Positions 1 through 9,131 of a stretch of DNA of 64,000 bases are shown one piece after another. The translations under genes and the position numbers were made by a program. The stretch covers positions 1-64,000 of the forward strand of contig NZ_LITT01000046.1 in NCBI RefSeq assembly GCF_001636845.1, read 5' to 3'. A model generated the notes under the pieces. That model saw nothing but the letters and a program-made list of their open reading frames with translations, ran no database searches and was not told where the DNA came from. Every line of letters starts with the position of its first letter. Position 1 is the first letter of the stretch. The stretch is from Clostridium ljungdahlii. Its GTDB lineage: Bacteria > Bacillota > Clostridia > Clostridiales > Clostridiaceae.

Positions 1-254
1 TTATAATATAGGTAATCTGATTTTATTATAGGACTTGTTAAAAATCTAAATATTCTTTTTATCTTGCTGGCTTCACCAGCTTCTGTATAATCATTTTTCA
101 GTTTCTCTGATATTTCTGATAGTACAACTGATTTTGATAGTACTATTCCTACTACAATATATACCAATTTTTTTAGTTTGTTGGATGATATGGGTAAAAT
201 GTTATATAGTATTTTTCTTAATTATGTTGTAATATATTCTTGACTGTTTAGCAT
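1..254 (-). pseudogene. Transposase N-terminal fragment, interrupted
   Basis: Leftward reading begins at an ATG at 254 behind a good AGGAGG site, but meets an in-frame TAA at codon 11. After the stop, the same frame stays open to the window edge and encodes a basic, Lys/Ile-rich segment (containing LPISSNKLKKLVYIVVGIVL and ASKIKRIFRFL) that resembles the N-terminus of IS4-type DDE transposases. The catalytic part lies outside the window. The family assignment is by resemblance only; the early stop is seen directly. Most likely a dead insertion-sequence copy, unless the TAA is a sequencing error. Confidence 0.5.
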
Positions 255-421
255 AGCTAGTCCTCCTAATTTAGTTTTATAACTCATATTTTAGGACTTG
301 GCTATGTTTTTTTGTACCATTTTTTATTGGTAATTTCAACTCATGTATGTGTTTTTATCCTTTATTTCTAAACTTACCTTTTTTACTGTCCGTAGGTCAG
401 ATGGATGTCCCGCGTCTGAAC

Positions 422-1080
422 CTAAAAATCACTTGATATTTCATATTCTGCATCTTCAAATAGTTTTCTTATACTTTTTACTGATAATCCACGACTTTTT
501 TCAGTATTGGATATACTATCTCGAGGATTAGCACCTGCTTCAGCATACAACTGATTTACTCCACAAATTAAACTCATCTGAATGGTCTCATGTGCATTCA
601 TAGCCCTATGAGGTCGTGTAACTATTCTTGTAACTGCCGCAATTTTAGAAAGCTCAACCGATGAAATTTGGCCCTTTTCATACAAAGGAGTCCCTTTAAC
701 TGGTATTCTTCTCATGGCAGCCATAACTCCTACATTATAATCTCTAGCTCTTAACATTTCATCAACTATTTCCTCATAACTGTGCTCTGGACCAATAGGT
801 TCTACACAATAATATAATTCCAATCCTGCTTTTTTTATTGAATCGAGAGTTGCAATTCTAGTTTCAGGTTTAATAGTTGTGTCTATTCCTTCCCTTAAAC
901 GCTTAATGTGGTATGCTCCAGTAAATCCCACCTCTTTTAATTTAATTGCTGTATCATAGTTAAAGTCTCCAATATTGGCTACTAATCTTACATTTTTAGG
1001 CAAAATGTTTCTTACATTTTTTGCTATGCTTAAAAAATCATTTATTGGATAGTCAGCAGTTGTCATTAGGAATTAGTCAT
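422..1080 (-). pseudogene. BioB-like radical SAM gene with N-terminal deletion
   Basis: The open frame from 1066 encodes 214 residues matching the middle and C-terminal part of biotin-synthase-like radical SAM proteins (AYHIKRLREGIDTTIKP, then HRAMNAHETIQMSLICGVNQ and YAEAGANPRD). The CX3CX2C motif that binds the 4Fe-4S cluster and SAM is absent, so catalysis is not expected. Just upstream, an intact GGAGGG ribosome site precedes an ATG at 1080 that reads only Met-Thr-Asn-Ser before a TAA overlapping the ATG at 1066. The simplest reading is an internal deletion that kept the original start site but removed the radical SAM N-terminus. It could be read by reinitiation at TAATG, giving an inert fragment. 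Confidence 0.65.
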
Positions 1081-1152
1081 ATAGATCCCTCCACCCATTA
1101 AAATAATTTGTACTAATAAAGTATTCACTTTGTAATGCAAAATGATATATTT

Positions 1153-1536
1153 TTACTTGGCTGATTTGTCATTACTAATAACACTTTTTACTTCATTAAG
1201 AAATGTGTCAATTGTATTTTTATAGTCTTCTAATGTTGAAATCCATGTACATAAGCATTGATAGCCATCTTCTGTAATTTTAAAAATTCTTTTAGCTGGA
1301 CCAGAATTATTTGTATCCCAACTTGATATAATGAGTCCCATACTTTCCATAGTTTTTAAATGGCGATATACTCCTGTCGGGTCAGGTTTATTTCCATTGA
1401 ACATGGCTGTTTGTGCAATTCTCTGGATAATCTTATAACCGTGTAATTCTTCTTTTACAAGAGCTGCAAGTATAGCGGGCTGAATCATTTTATCCAAATT
1501 ACTACCTTTACATGGACACTGCTTTAAATTGTTCAT
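1153..1536 (-). CDS. PadR-family transcriptional repressor
   Basis: A 127-residue protein starting at the ATG at 1536, which follows a perfect AGGAGGTGAT site; the longer reading from 1563 has no such site. It has a winged-helix fold typical of PadR: LAALVKEELHGYKIIQRI, then the recognition region DPTGVYRHLKTMESMGLI, and the wing GPAKRIFKITEDGYQ. A short Cys-containing N-terminus (CPCKGSN) is unusual and could be redox- or metal-sensitive, but that is inference. PadR proteins are usually ligand-relieved repressors acting on their own promoter and a neighbour. A perfect palindrome lies immediately upstream. The likely divergent target is the shell-protein gene at 1759. Confidence 0.85.
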   Translation of the reverse strand: MNNLKQCPCKGSNLDKMIQPAILAALVKEELHGYKIIQRIAQTAMFNGNKPDPTGVYRHLKTMESMGLIISSWDTNNSGPAKRIFKITEDGYQCLCTWISTLEDYKNTIDTFLNEVKSVISNDKSAK

Positions 1537-1550
1537 TAGATCACCTCCTG

Positions 1551-1569
1551 TATTAGATTTCATCTAATA
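1551..1569. promoter_or_regulatory. Perfect palindrome, probable PadR operator
   Basis: TATTAGAT-TTC-ATCTAATA is a perfect 8+8 bp inverted repeat immediately upstream of the PadR ribosome binding site. Its position in the untranslated leader and its dyad form suit autoregulation by the dimeric PadR protein. Confidence 0.6.
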
Positions 1570-1652
1570 ACAAATATAATTATACTATTTATATTCTTCA
1601 TATACAAATTATCTTAACAAGCTAAACTTTCATAGAGTAGTTTTAAAAAAAT

Positions 1653-1681
1653 TTGACTCTGAAGAAATAAATTAGTAAAAT
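1653..1681 (+). promoter_or_regulatory. Sigma-A type promoter for BMC-T gene
   Basis: TTGACT at 1653-1658 and TAAAAT at 1676-1681 are separated by 17 bp and lie about 75 bp upstream of the shell-protein start. They are a good match to a housekeeping promoter, although AT-rich DNA gives many weak matches. Confidence 0.45.
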
Positions 1682-1758
1682 TATAAAATCAACACATAAA
1701 AATTTAACAGAGGTAAAAAAGCACAAGAAAGTATCGACCTCAAAAGGAGACATATGTA

Positions 1759-2463
1759 ATGAGTGTACTATCATCAATAACTGAATTTGTGGGAACAGTA
1801 AAATATGGAGATACAGTAGGTCTTGTTATAGCAAATGTGGATAGTTCTTTGCATGAGAAGATGGGATTAGATAAGAGACATCGTTCAATAGGAATTATAA
1901 GTAACAGGACAGGAGCAGGTTCTCAAATCATGGCTGCTGACGAAGCAGTAAAGGCTACTAATACAGAAGTTGCAAGTGTTGAACTTCCAAGAGATACAAA
2001 AGGTGGGGCAGGACATGGTTGTTTGATCACACTTTCAGCAGAAGATGTATCTGATGTAAGAAGGGCAGTAGAAATCACCCTTAGTAAAACAGAAAGAAAT
2101 TTCGGAGATGTTTATGGATTTGATGCAGGTCATATTGAATTACACTATACTGCAAGGGCGAGTCTTGCTTTAAACAAAGGTTTTGGTGCCCCTATTGGAA
2201 AAGCTTTTGGAATAATTGTAGGTGCTCCAGCGGGAATTGGTGTAGTAATGGCAGATACTGCACTTAAAACTTCAAATGTTGAACTTATTAGTTATTTAAG
2301 TCCAAGCCAAGGAACTGCTCATTCAAATGAAGTTATCATAACTGTTACAGGAGATCCAGGTGCTGTAAGACAAGCGGTAATTGCTGCTAGAAAAGTAGGA
2401 TTGTCTATTGCCAGATCAATGGGTCAAAGCCCTGTATCCACTACAGGAAAACCTTATATTTAA
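1759..2463 (+). CDS. Bacterial microcompartment shell protein, tandem-BMC (BMC-T)
   Basis: This 234-residue protein contains two BMC folds in tandem. The first (about 40-110) includes SIGIISNRTGAGSQIMAADE and GGAGHGCLITLSAEDV; the second (about 140-215) includes KAFGIIVGAPAGIGVVMADT and NEVIITVTGDPGAVRQAV. Tandem-BMC proteins such as PduB and EutL form trimers that make pore-bearing facets of metabolosome shells. A GGAG site lies about 9 nt upstream of the ATG. No other shell protein or encapsulated enzyme (aldehyde dehydrogenase, phosphotransacylase, signature enzyme) is nearby, which is unusual because BMC genes are normally clustered. It may serve a compartment encoded elsewhere or be a relic, and the PadR gene upstream may control it. 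Confidence 0.85.
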   Translation: MSVLSSITEFVGTVKYGDTVGLVIANVDSSLHEKMGLDKRHRSIGIISNRTGAGSQIMAADEAVKATNTEVASVELPRDTKGGAGHGCLITLSAEDVSDVRRAVEITLSKTERNFGDVYGFDAGHIELHYTARASLALNKGFGAPIGKAFGIIVGAPAGIGVVMADTALKTSNVELISYLSPSQGTAHSNEVIITVTGDPGAVRQAVIAARKVGLSIARSMGQSPVSTTGKPYI

Positions 2464-2470
2464 TATAGTA

Positions 2471-2679
2471 TTTATCCGATGACTACCTGCTCTAATACTC
2501 CCACGCACACAGCGAAAGCGACTATCACCAAATTAAAAATTTGGGATATCTGCAGCAGCTACGTCTCTGGATAACGATTTTTCCTAAAGGATAACGCATT
2601 CTAAATGCTGAAGCACTAAGAAGTCTGTTAATAAGCATAAGGTGTCAAAACTCCACCTAATGCCAAGAACTCTGTTTAT
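2471..2679 (-). ncRNA. IS200/IS605-like structured RNA element, copy 1
   Basis: Reading leftward from about 2679, the element starts ATAAACAGAGTTCTTGG and ends GTCATCGGATAAA. It shares both ends and two internal stems with the copies at 4831, 31661 and 43415; here it carries an extra segment of about 40-60 nt. The stem pairing CTGC..TCCCA with TGGGA..GCAG replaces AGCCG/CGGCT of the other copies, so pairing is kept while sequence changes. This looks like a non-autonomous transposon end with an RNA scaffold (TnpB/IscB omega-RNA or HEARO-like). The class is inferred; no transposase or nuclease gene is attached. The stop codon of the adjacent YdcF-like gene lies inside the element. Confidence 0.6.
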
Positions 2680-3470
2680 CTATCAAAAATAAAAGATTTA
2701 ACAACCCCAAAATATTCTCTTACACAATAATTAGGCAGCAATAAATAGTTTACAGGTGCAGGAACACCTTCAACTTGAAATCCATATCTTTTAGCCAAAA
2801 ACTTAGCTCTAAAAACATGAAAATTACTTGTAACAACAGCTAACTGTATATTTTCCCTACCATCTATTTTCTTCAAAATCTCCCTAGTATATTTCATATT
2901 TCCCAAAGTATTTTGGGATTTTTCTTCCTTTATTATATCTTCATTCTTTACTCCATGCTGAACAAGATATATCCTCATAGCTTCTGCTTCCGATATATCT
3001 TCTCCACGTCCTTGTCCCCCTGAAGCAATAACCTTTATACCTGGATTTTGTTTTATATATTTAAGTGCTTCTTGAGTCCTCTGAAGCTGAACTAGAAGCA
3101 TATTTCTTCCGCTGATTCCACCACCTAAAATCATAATATAATCAGGCTTCTTATTATGACTTTCATTAGCACTTACAAAAATGCATCCTTCAACAAAAAT
3201 AAATGAAATAATAATTATGGATGTAAATACTTTTAAAGCTGTCAAAAATCTTTTCATCACTTTATTAAAATTATTTTCATGAAACCTTATTTTATAAATT
3301 CCTAAGATCACGCAAACAATTCCTAACACAACAAAAAATTCTGAGAAATTCACAAACCTGCTAAATGCTATGAAGCAACTAATAAAATATAGTATGTTAA
3401 TTATTCCAAAGGCCACTAGGAAGTATCCTATACCCTTGTGATTTTTTAAATTTTTCACGCTAAACACCAT
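2676..3470 (-). CDS. YdcF/SanA-like (DUF218) membrane protein
   Basis: 264 residues with three hydrophobic N-terminal segments (about 14-35, 42-60 and 78-100) followed by a DUF218 domain (about 108-255). The domain shows the family's glycine-rich start DYIMILGGGISG, the IKVIASGGQGRGEDISEAEA segment and the later EEKSQNTLGNMKYTREIL motif. Family members such as SanA and ElyC act at the envelope, but their exact chemistry is poorly known. The final codons (FDR then TAA) run into the edge of the structured element at 2471-2679, so the natural C-terminus may have been altered by that insertion. GTG at the fifth codon is a possible alternative start. No operon partner is evident. Confidence 0.75.
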   Translation of the reverse strand: MVFSVKNLKNHKGIGYFLVAFGIINILYFISCFIAFSRFVNFSEFFVVLGIVCVILGIYKIRFHENNFNKVMKRFLTALKVFTSIIIISFIFVEGCIFVSANESHNKKPDYIMILGGGISGRNMLLVQLQRTQEALKYIKQNPGIKVIASGGQGRGEDISEAEAMRIYLVQHGVKNEDIIKEEKSQNTLGNMKYTREILKKIDGRENIQLAVVTSNFHVFRAKFLAKRYGFQVEGVPAPVNYLLLPNYCVREYFGVVKSFIFDR

Positions 3471-3504
3471 CCTAAAACATAATATTTTACTATTAAACTA
3501 TATA

Positions 3505-4428
3505 TCATAACCTGTATTTGTCCTTATTTTGTGAGTACCATTTTGGAATTGTCAAGTTGAAGTCATCATAATCTCGAAAGGCTTGAAAACATCTTTTCTT
3601 CATTTCATAGACTTGTTCTTGTCCAAATTTCTCTGCCCATTTAATAGAATACAAAGATGAATGTGCCACATATACCGCCTGAGTTTTCCAAAAATCGATT
3701 GGTGGATCTCCCTTAAAATATCCTTGAATTTGTCCTACTGAAAAAGCAATGCTATTTTCTATATCAAAGCTTTGAACCTTGTAAAATTCTTCGTATCTGT
3801 CACCACATTCCCAACGATTAAAATCTATAACTCCTATATTTCTATCTGGTGTATATATTAAGTTTCCCATATGAAAATCACCGTGTTCATAAACTGGATA
3901 TAATCTGCACATCATATGAATATTATTTTTTATAAAGTCTATAGCAATTTCATCATTTGGAATGCGAAGGGATGAATTTTCATATCTCTGCAATTGTAAC
4001 AATTTTTTAGGAATTTTGTTTACAAGGGCAATATCTTCTCGATCAACCGGAATGCTGTGAATTGCTTTCAAAATTCTACCTGCTTGTACCCCAAGTTCAT
4101 ATTGTTCCACTTCAGGTAAAGAGTCCACCTTTTCTTCAAGTGAAGAGCCTTCTACCCAACTTAAAAGCATGTATACATTTCTACATTCATTGAAATATCC
4201 AAAATCTATAACCCTAGACATTTCAAAATCAAGATTATTGAACTTCTTAATTACTTCAACTTCTTTCTGTTTCTGTTTATAACTATCTCTAGTGCATACA
4301 CGAAGCAAGTACTTCTTGCTTTTATCATCCTCTATATAATATTTTTCATCACAAGACCATCCATAATCTATTTTCTTTACCTTTACCCAGTTTTTTGAAC
4401 CATCTACATCATTAAAATTGTAATCCAT
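3505..4428 (-). CDS. Aminoglycoside phosphotransferase-fold kinase
   Basis: About 307 residues with the APH/choline-kinase fold: HGDFHMGNLIY is the catalytic Brenner motif and the following GVIDFNRWECGDRYEEF carries the magnesium-binding Asp. An N-lobe nucleotide-binding region is recognisable (KYLLRVCTR, MLLSWVEGSSLEEKV). Two tandem ATGs follow a GGAGGG site; the second, at 4428, has the better spacing. Family members phosphorylate small hydroxyl substrates such as antibiotics or sugars. The substrate cannot be told from sequence, and real drug resistance should not be assumed. It appears monocistronic. Confidence 0.75.
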   Translation of the reverse strand: MDYNFNDVDGSKNWVKVKKIDYGWSCDEKYYIEDDKSKKYLLRVCTRDSYKQKQKEVEVIKKFNNLDFEMSRVIDFGYFNECRNVYMLLSWVEGSSLEEKVDSLPEVEQYELGVQAGRILKAIHSIPVDREDIALVNKIPKKLLQLQRYENSSLRIPNDEIAIDFIKNNIHMMCRLYPVYEHGDFHMGNLIYTPDRNIGVIDFNRWECGDRYEEFYKVQSFDIENSIAFSVGQIQGYFKGDPPIDFWKTQAVYVAHSSLYSIKWAEKFGQEQVYEMKKRCFQAFRDYDDFNLTIPKWYSQNKDKYRL

Positions 4429-4780
4429 CATATCCCTCCAAAACTATATTCACTAGATTTTTTATTTTTATACATTTCCATTATATACTATATTGAAGCA
4501 GTTATAATAGTAAAAATATCTAGAATATAAGTCAAAATTTTATATGTGTGAAAGTTGAGTTATTAATTTATATAACATCTCATACAAATATCTGCTGTAG
4601 TTTGTAAATTTTTATACCATTCTACATCATTTCTTTTTAAATAAAACAAATCAGTTCCAACATTAGTAACTACTTTATCGTTAGGTCTGGGAGTACCAAT
4701 AGTTAAATAATAGCTGCTCATAGTAACTATATAATACTCTTTAATAGGGACAAAATTCCAAGGTTTAATAAAAATACTAC

Positions 4781-4818
4781 AAAAACCTCTTCGTGAAAAC
4801 ACAAAGAGGTTTCTTTTT
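4781..4818 (-). terminator. Hairpin terminator, probably of the copper-protein gene
   Basis: AAACCTCTT..GTG and CAC..AAGAGGTTT form a stem of about 13 bp around a four-base loop, with T-rich tracts on both sides, so it could work in either direction. Leftward it is the first terminator after the Cys-rich gene at 4977, with the structured element at 4831-4963 lying between them. The element may have inserted between the gene and its terminator. Confidence 0.55.
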
Positions 4819-4830
4819 TGTCACTATACT

Positions 4831-4963
4831 TTTATCCGATGACTACCTGCTCTAATACTCCCACTTCTCCAAGTGTGAATAAAGAGCAGCTATGTCCCTG
4901 GATAACGATTTCTAAGCATCAGATGGAGTCAAAACTCCATCTGATGCCAAGAACTCTGTTTAT
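4831..4963 (-). ncRNA. IS200/IS605-like structured RNA element, copy 2
   Basis: This is the shortest copy (133 bp). Leftward it has the same ends as copy 1. Its first hairpin, GGCATCAGATGGAGT paired with ACTCCATCTGATGC, is essentially perfect. The second long-range stem is CTGCTCT/AGAGCAG. Compared with copies 3 and 4, both stems differ in sequence but keep pairing. It sits between the Cys-rich protein gene and that gene's probable terminator, as expected of a small mobile element. Confidence 0.6.
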
Positions 4964-4976
4964 CAATAAGTTATTT

Positions 4977-5327
4977 TTACATAGTTCTCATTCTTCTGCA
5001 CTCATCAGCACATTGACGACATGCATCTGCACATATTCTACAGTGTTCATCGTTGAATTTGCTGCATTCGGATGCACATTCATCACAAATTGTTGCACAC
5101 AAATTACAAATATCATTTGCATGATATCCTCTTCTAGCCATAGTAGTTGCAGCTGTTCTACAAATTTCTGCACAATCAACTAAATCAACTATACAATGCT
5201 CTCTTGCCTTTACATCTGGCTCTGACAGGCACATTCTGAAACATTCCTCACATAATTGCATACATTTATTACAAGAATCAATACATGATTGATACTGGGC
5301 ATTTGGAGCCATTAAAGTTGAATTCAT
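4977..5327 (-). CDS. Four-helix-bundle copper-storage-type (Csp) protein
   Basis: 116 residues with 19 cysteines, mostly spaced three or four apart (CIDSCNKCMQLCEECFRMC; CNLCATICDECASEC; CRICADACRQCADEC). This pattern lines the core of a four-helix bundle, as in the Csp copper-storage proteins and DUF326 relatives, which hold many Cu(I) ions through thiolates. There is no signal peptide, so a cytosolic protein is expected. Met 6 is a possible alternative start. No copper regulator or transporter is adjacent. Detoxification or storage of thiophilic metal is the most likely role; zinc or iron binding is not excluded. Confidence 0.8.
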   Translation of the reverse strand: MNSTLMAPNAQYQSCIDSCNKCMQLCEECFRMCLSEPDVKAREHCIVDLVDCAEICRTAATTMARRGYHANDICNLCATICDECASECSKFNDEHCRICADACRQCADECRRMRTM

Positions 5328-5718
5328 AATCTAAACCCTCCTTAAAATTTTTATGTCTATATCTTATAAACTTTATTTTTCTCTAAATATTTAACTTTAT
5401 GCATTTAATAGAATCTCTTATTACTCTTGTACATTCTAAATTCAGTAGATAAAGCAGCCTTAATATAATAAAATAAACAATTTTCATGACTAAATTTAAG
5501 AAAATGTTAACAAATATAGAATAATTGTTACAATATATTTGAAAATATATACTTTCTTTCAAATATAATTGAGTTAAAATTTCCCTTATGATATGGTAGA
5601 AAGGGGATTTTATAATACTAAACTAATTGCACTTTTATATGTACAACCCATAAATAATATACGCAATCTACATTAATATTAAAGAATCCATAATAACATT
5701 TGAAAAGAGGTAATTTAG
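5328..5718. other. AT-rich intergenic region, no gene seen
   Basis: About 390 bp separate the Cys-rich gene and the chemoreceptor, which are divergent. It must contain both promoters, but no convincing -35/-10 pair, sigma-28 motif or RNA structure could be assigned. No coding frame of note is present. Confidence 0.5.
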
Positions 5719-7767
5719 TTGAAATTAAGAAATATGCAAGGAAAAATTTTAGCATGTATCTTACCATTAGTTTTCCTAGGAACATCTATAGTATCCTTTA
5801 TAGGATATACTAATTCTAAAAACATGATTAATTCTCAAATTGATGAAAAAATGGACTACAAATTACGTGAGTCTGTAGAAAACATGCAGAAGCTTCTATT
5901 AAAGAATGGTAAAGTAGCTGAAACATTAGCTAAAGTAGCCGAAACTTCAGGGGGCACTTTAAGCCAAGATGCTTATAAATCTTTATTGGAGAATTTTGTA
6001 AAAACCAATGAGGAAACATACGGTTCAGGAGTCTGGTATGAGCCAAATAAATATAATACAACTCTAAAATATTATGGTCCTTATGCCTATAGAGATAATA
6101 GTAATATAGTATATACTGATGAGTATAGTAATGAAACTTATGATTACTTCAAATATGACTGGTATAAAAACGCAAAAAATACTAATAAGAGCTTAGTTTG
6201 GTCTCTACCATACTATGATGACACTAGTAAAGTTACCATGGTTACTGCAGCATCACCTTTCTACGACCAAAACAAGCAGTTTATAGGTGTTACTACAGCA
6301 GACATGGATTTAACTAGTCTCCAAAAAGCTGTACAAGATATGAAGTTTGGTACAAGTGGTAGAGCTTTTCTTTTAAGTAGTGATGGTACATATATATCAG
6401 CCCCAGATAAAAGTAAAATTATGAAAGTTAAAATTTCAAATGACAGTAATAGTAGTTTAGCAGCTATTGGAAATGACATTGTAAAACAAAAAAGCGGTGA
6501 AAACACTTTCTACCAAAATAATGATAAATATAGAGTGTATTATACTACAGTCCCAGAAACAGGTTGGACAATAGCTGTAACTGTTTCTGAATCAGAATTA
6601 TATACTCCACTTAGGTCTTTTCTTTTTAAAACAATACTTACATTTTTGATAATTATTGCGTTAAGCATACTTGTAGCAATCTGCTTTAGTAGACAAATTA
6701 GGAAAAACATATCAAAAGCCAATGAGTTAGTACATGCTGTTTCTAAGGGAGATTTAACAAAAACATTAGAAATAAATACAAAAGATGAGTTAAATATTAT
6801 GAGTAAAAATTTAAATAGTATGACTGCAGGCTTAAAAAATATGATTTTAGGGGTTTCTGAAAGTATAGAGCAAATAGTTTCTATTTCAGAGGAATTAGCC
6901 GCTAGTTCTGAGCAAACAGAAACCACTGCAAGTCAAATAGCAACATCTGTCTCCCATATAGCTGAAGGCAGCAGCAGTCAAGTAGCAGATGCAGATAAAA
7001 CAGTAAATAGTATGACCAATATTTATGGAGATATAGATAAAATATCCGAAAAGGTACAAGACGTTACAAATCATTCTGTTCAAACTTATAAAAAAGCCGA
7101 AGAAGGTACAAGCGTAGTAAATAATGCTGTAGAGCAAATGGAAATCATAGATAATAATACTACAGTATTGTCAAAAGTTGTAAATATACTAAATAGTAAA
7201 TCAGGAGAAATAGGAAATATAAGTTCTATTATTATAGATGTATCAGAACAAACTAATTTACTTGCCTTAAATGCAGCTATAGAAGCTGCCAGAGCTGGAG
7301 AACATGGAAAGGGATTTGCCGTTGTAGCAGAAGAAGTCAGAGTATTAGCAGAACAGTCATCTAATTCATCTACTCAAATTAATGTACTTATTAAAGAAAT
7401 TCAAAATGAAATTCAAAAAGCAGTTACTTCCATGCAAGAAAGCAGTAAATCAGTTAAAGTGGGTATTAATTTAGTTAAAAATACAGGAGCTTCTTTTGAT
7501 GAAATATTAAAAGATATAAGTAGTGTTTCTAATCAAATACAATATGTAGCTAAGGGAGTACACCAAATTACAACTTCTATACAGGATATGGTTAATTCAG
7601 TAAACAAAATATCAGATATTTCTAAGGAATCATCAGAAAGTATACAAAGTATAGCAGCTTCCTCCGAAGAACAAATGGCTATTATGAAAGAAGTCGCAGA
7701 AGTATCAGAGAATTTATCTAATATGGCTGTAAAATTAGGCTCAGATATAAATAAGTTTAAGATATAA
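5719..7767 (+). CDS. Methyl-accepting chemotaxis protein with Cache-type sensor
   Basis: 682 residues beginning at a TTG preceded by AAAGAGG. The order is: transmembrane segment about 9-29; a large extracellular region about 30-295 of double-Cache type ([24 protein letters not shown]-like [25 protein letters not shown]); a second membrane segment about 300-320; HAMP about 322-375; and a long coiled-coil signalling domain. The conserved hairpin tip is about 515-540 ([20 protein letters not shown]). Such proteins sense small molecules outside the cell and control CheA. The ligand is unknown. It is followed by a strong terminator and stands alone. Confidence 0.92.
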   Translation: MKLRNMQGKILACILPLVFLGTSIVSFIGYTNSKNMINSQIDEKMDYKLRESVENMQKLLLKNGKVAETLAKVAETSGGTLSQDAYKSLLENFVKTNEETYGSGVWYEPNKYNTTLKYYGPYAYRDNSNIVYTDEYSNETYDYFKYDWYKNAKNTNKSLVWSLPYYDDTSKVTMVTAASPFYDQNKQFIGVTTADMDLTSLQKAVQDMKFGTSGRAFLLSSDGTYISAPDKSKIMKVKISNDSNSSLAAIGNDIVKQKSGENTFYQNNDKYRVYYTTVPETGWTIAVTVSESELYTPLRSFLFKTILTFLIIIALSILVAICFSRQIRKNISKANELVHAVSKGDLTKTLEINTKDELNIMSKNLNSMTAGLKNMILGVSESIEQIVSISEELAASSEQTETTASQIATSVSHIAEGSSSQVADADKTVNSMTNIYGDIDKISEKVQDVTNHSVQTYKKAEEGTSVVNNAVEQMEIIDNNTTVLSKVVNILNSKSGEIGNISSIIIDVSEQTNLLALNAAIEAARAGEHGKGFAVVAEEVRVLAEQSSNSSTQINVLIKEIQNEIQKAVTSMQESSKSVKVGINLVKNTGASFDEILKDISSVSNQIQYVAKGVHQITTSIQDMVNSVNKISDISKESSESIQSIAASSEEQMAIMKEVAEVSENLSNMAVKLGSDINKFKI

Positions 7768-7784
7768 AAATAATTGATATATAA

Positions 7785-7833
7785 GAACGTGCCTAGATTA
7801 GTGTAAATTAAATCTAGGCACGTTCCTCTTTTC
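7785..7833 (+). terminator. Strong intrinsic terminator of the chemoreceptor gene
   Basis: GAACGTGCCTAGATT and AATCTAGGCACGTTC form a perfect 15-bp stem followed by CTCTTTTC, 18 bp after the chemoreceptor stop. Confidence 0.85.
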
Positions 7834-7937
7834 ACTTATTAAATATTCATTTTATTTGCCATATTACTTACTTGACAGAAGCTGTAATAAAACTTATTGT
7901 ATAAATACATACAAATTTAATGAAAGAAGGAACATAA

Positions 7938-8462
7938 ATGAAAAATCCTATAGTTACAATTAAAATGGAAAATGGTAAATTAATAAAAATAGAACTTTAT
8001 CCTAACACCGCTCCAAATACAGTAAATAATTTTATATCATTAGTTAAAAAAGGATTTTATAATGGTACAATTTTTCACAGGATTATACCTGGATTCATGA
8101 TTCAAGGAGGAGATCCTGAAGGTACAGGAATGGGCGGCCCAGGTTACTCGATTAAAGGTGAGTTTTCAGCAAATAATTTTGAAAATAATTTAAAACATGA
8201 AAAAGGTGTAATATCTATGGCTAGAACTATGGCTCCTAATTCTGCAGGCTCACAATTTTTTATAATGACAAATACTGCACCTCATCTTGATGGTCAGTAT
8301 GCTGCTTTTGGAAAAGTTGTAGAAGGAATTGAGGCAGTAGATGAAATCGTAGCACAAGAAAGAGATTACAACGATAAGCCTTATGAAGACCAAAAGATGA
8401 AAAATGTAACTATAGATACTTTTGGCAAAGAATACGATGAACCACAAAAGACAAATGATTAA
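7938..8462 (+). CDS. Cyclophilin-type peptidyl-prolyl isomerase
   Basis: 174 residues of single-domain cyclophilin, with the active-site sequence FHRIIPGFMIQGGDPEGTG, then ISMARTMAPNSAGSQFFIM and AAFGKVVEGIEAVDEI. There is no signal sequence, so it should act in the cytoplasm on prolyl bonds during protein folding. The length is normal for bacterial PpiB-type enzymes. An AAGAAGGAAC ribosome site precedes the ATG. The next gene starts 29 bp downstream in the same direction, so the two may be co-transcribed, although no functional link is evident. Confidence 0.92.
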   Translation: MKNPIVTIKMENGKLIKIELYPNTAPNTVNNFISLVKKGFYNGTIFHRIIPGFMIQGGDPEGTGMGGPGYSIKGEFSANNFENNLKHEKGVISMARTMAPNSAGSQFFIMTNTAPHLDGQYAAFGKVVEGIEAVDEIVAQERDYNDKPYEDQKMKNVTIDTFGKEYDEPQKTND

Positions 8463-8491
8463 AATAAATAATTAGGTTAGGAGATAAATAT

Positions 8492-9013
8492 ATGGTTTTT
8501 TTCGGACACCTTGGCCCCACAACAGCAGTTTTCAAATTCTATGAAAAGATGAGTAAAAAGGAAACAATTGATTATAGATTTGTTCTTGTTGGGGCAATAC
8601 TTCCTGACCTCATAGATAAGCCCATAGGAGCATTTCTATTTCGAAATACCTTCCATAATAGTCGTATATTTGGACATACCCTTTTATTTTCCCTTTTGCT
8701 TCTATTAATAGGTATAGGTCGTATTAAAAGGAATAAAGGAAATCGTGTTTTCACACTTGGCATTTCAACTTCAATCCATCTAATACTTGATAGTATGCAG
8801 CTATATAAAGGAATACTTTTTTGGCCATTTTTAGGACTTAAATTTCCTGAAAGACCAGAAGGAAATTGGGCAGAAGGAACACTTCAAAGACTTCTCACAG
8901 ATCCCTCCTACTACCTAACTGAAATAGTAGGCTTTGTAATTATTATGTATTTTTTTATAAAGCTTATAAAAAATAAAAGATTAAATGAATTCATACGAAA
9001 TGGTAAACTTTAA
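8492..9013 (+). CDS. YdjM-like inner-membrane metal-dependent hydrolase
   Basis: 173 residues with several membrane segments. The family pattern of spaced His and Asp residues is present: FFGHLGPT near the N-terminus, VGAILPDLIDKP, HNSRIFGHTLLFS and SIHLILDSM. These residues are proposed to bind metal in the YdjM/LexA-regulated membrane protein family, whose biochemical role is not well established. It follows the cyclophilin gene closely and is followed by an IS605-like end at 9025-9115, which also separates it from the convergent chemoreceptor gene. Confidence 0.75.
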   Translation: MVFFGHLGPTTAVFKFYEKMSKKETIDYRFVLVGAILPDLIDKPIGAFLFRNTFHNSRIFGHTLLFSLLLLLIGIGRIKRNKGNRVFTLGISTSIHLILDSMQLYKGILFWPFLGLKFPERPEGNWAEGTLQRLLTDPSYYLTEIVGFVIIMYFFIKLIKNKRLNEFIRNGKL

Positions 9014-9024
9014 TTAAACACAGC

Positions 9025-9115
9025 ATAAGAACTCTAAATCGCTGAAGCTCAAGAGTTCTTATATCTCCCACTTTGATAGAAGTGGGAGTGTTACAGTAGA
9101 TAACCATCAGATAAA
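9025..9115 (+). ncRNA. IS605-like right-end RNA structure, diverged copy
   Basis: Two hairpins, AAGAACTCT../AGAGTTCTT and CTCCCACTT-TGAT-AGAAGTGGGAG, are followed by GTGTTACAGTAGATAACC and ATCAGATAAA. The last part matches the ends of the four related elements (CCATCGGATAAA), here with A for G. It resembles the right end of IS200/IS605 elements, where TnpB guide RNAs arise. No transposase remains. It may now act as a bidirectional terminator between the convergent genes on either side. Confidence 0.55.
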
Positions 9116-9131
9116 ATAAATTTTTAAATAT

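Noticed and set aside
343-531. 62-codon rightward open frame
   Set aside because: Overlaps the radical SAM remnant on the other strand, has no ribosome site and no recognisable domain.
4563-4802. 79-codon leftward open frame between the phosphotransferase and the Cys-rich gene
   Set aside because: Its start lies inside a terminator hairpin, internal ATGs lack a ribosome site, and the protein resembles nothing recognisable. Probably chance, though a gene remnant is possible.
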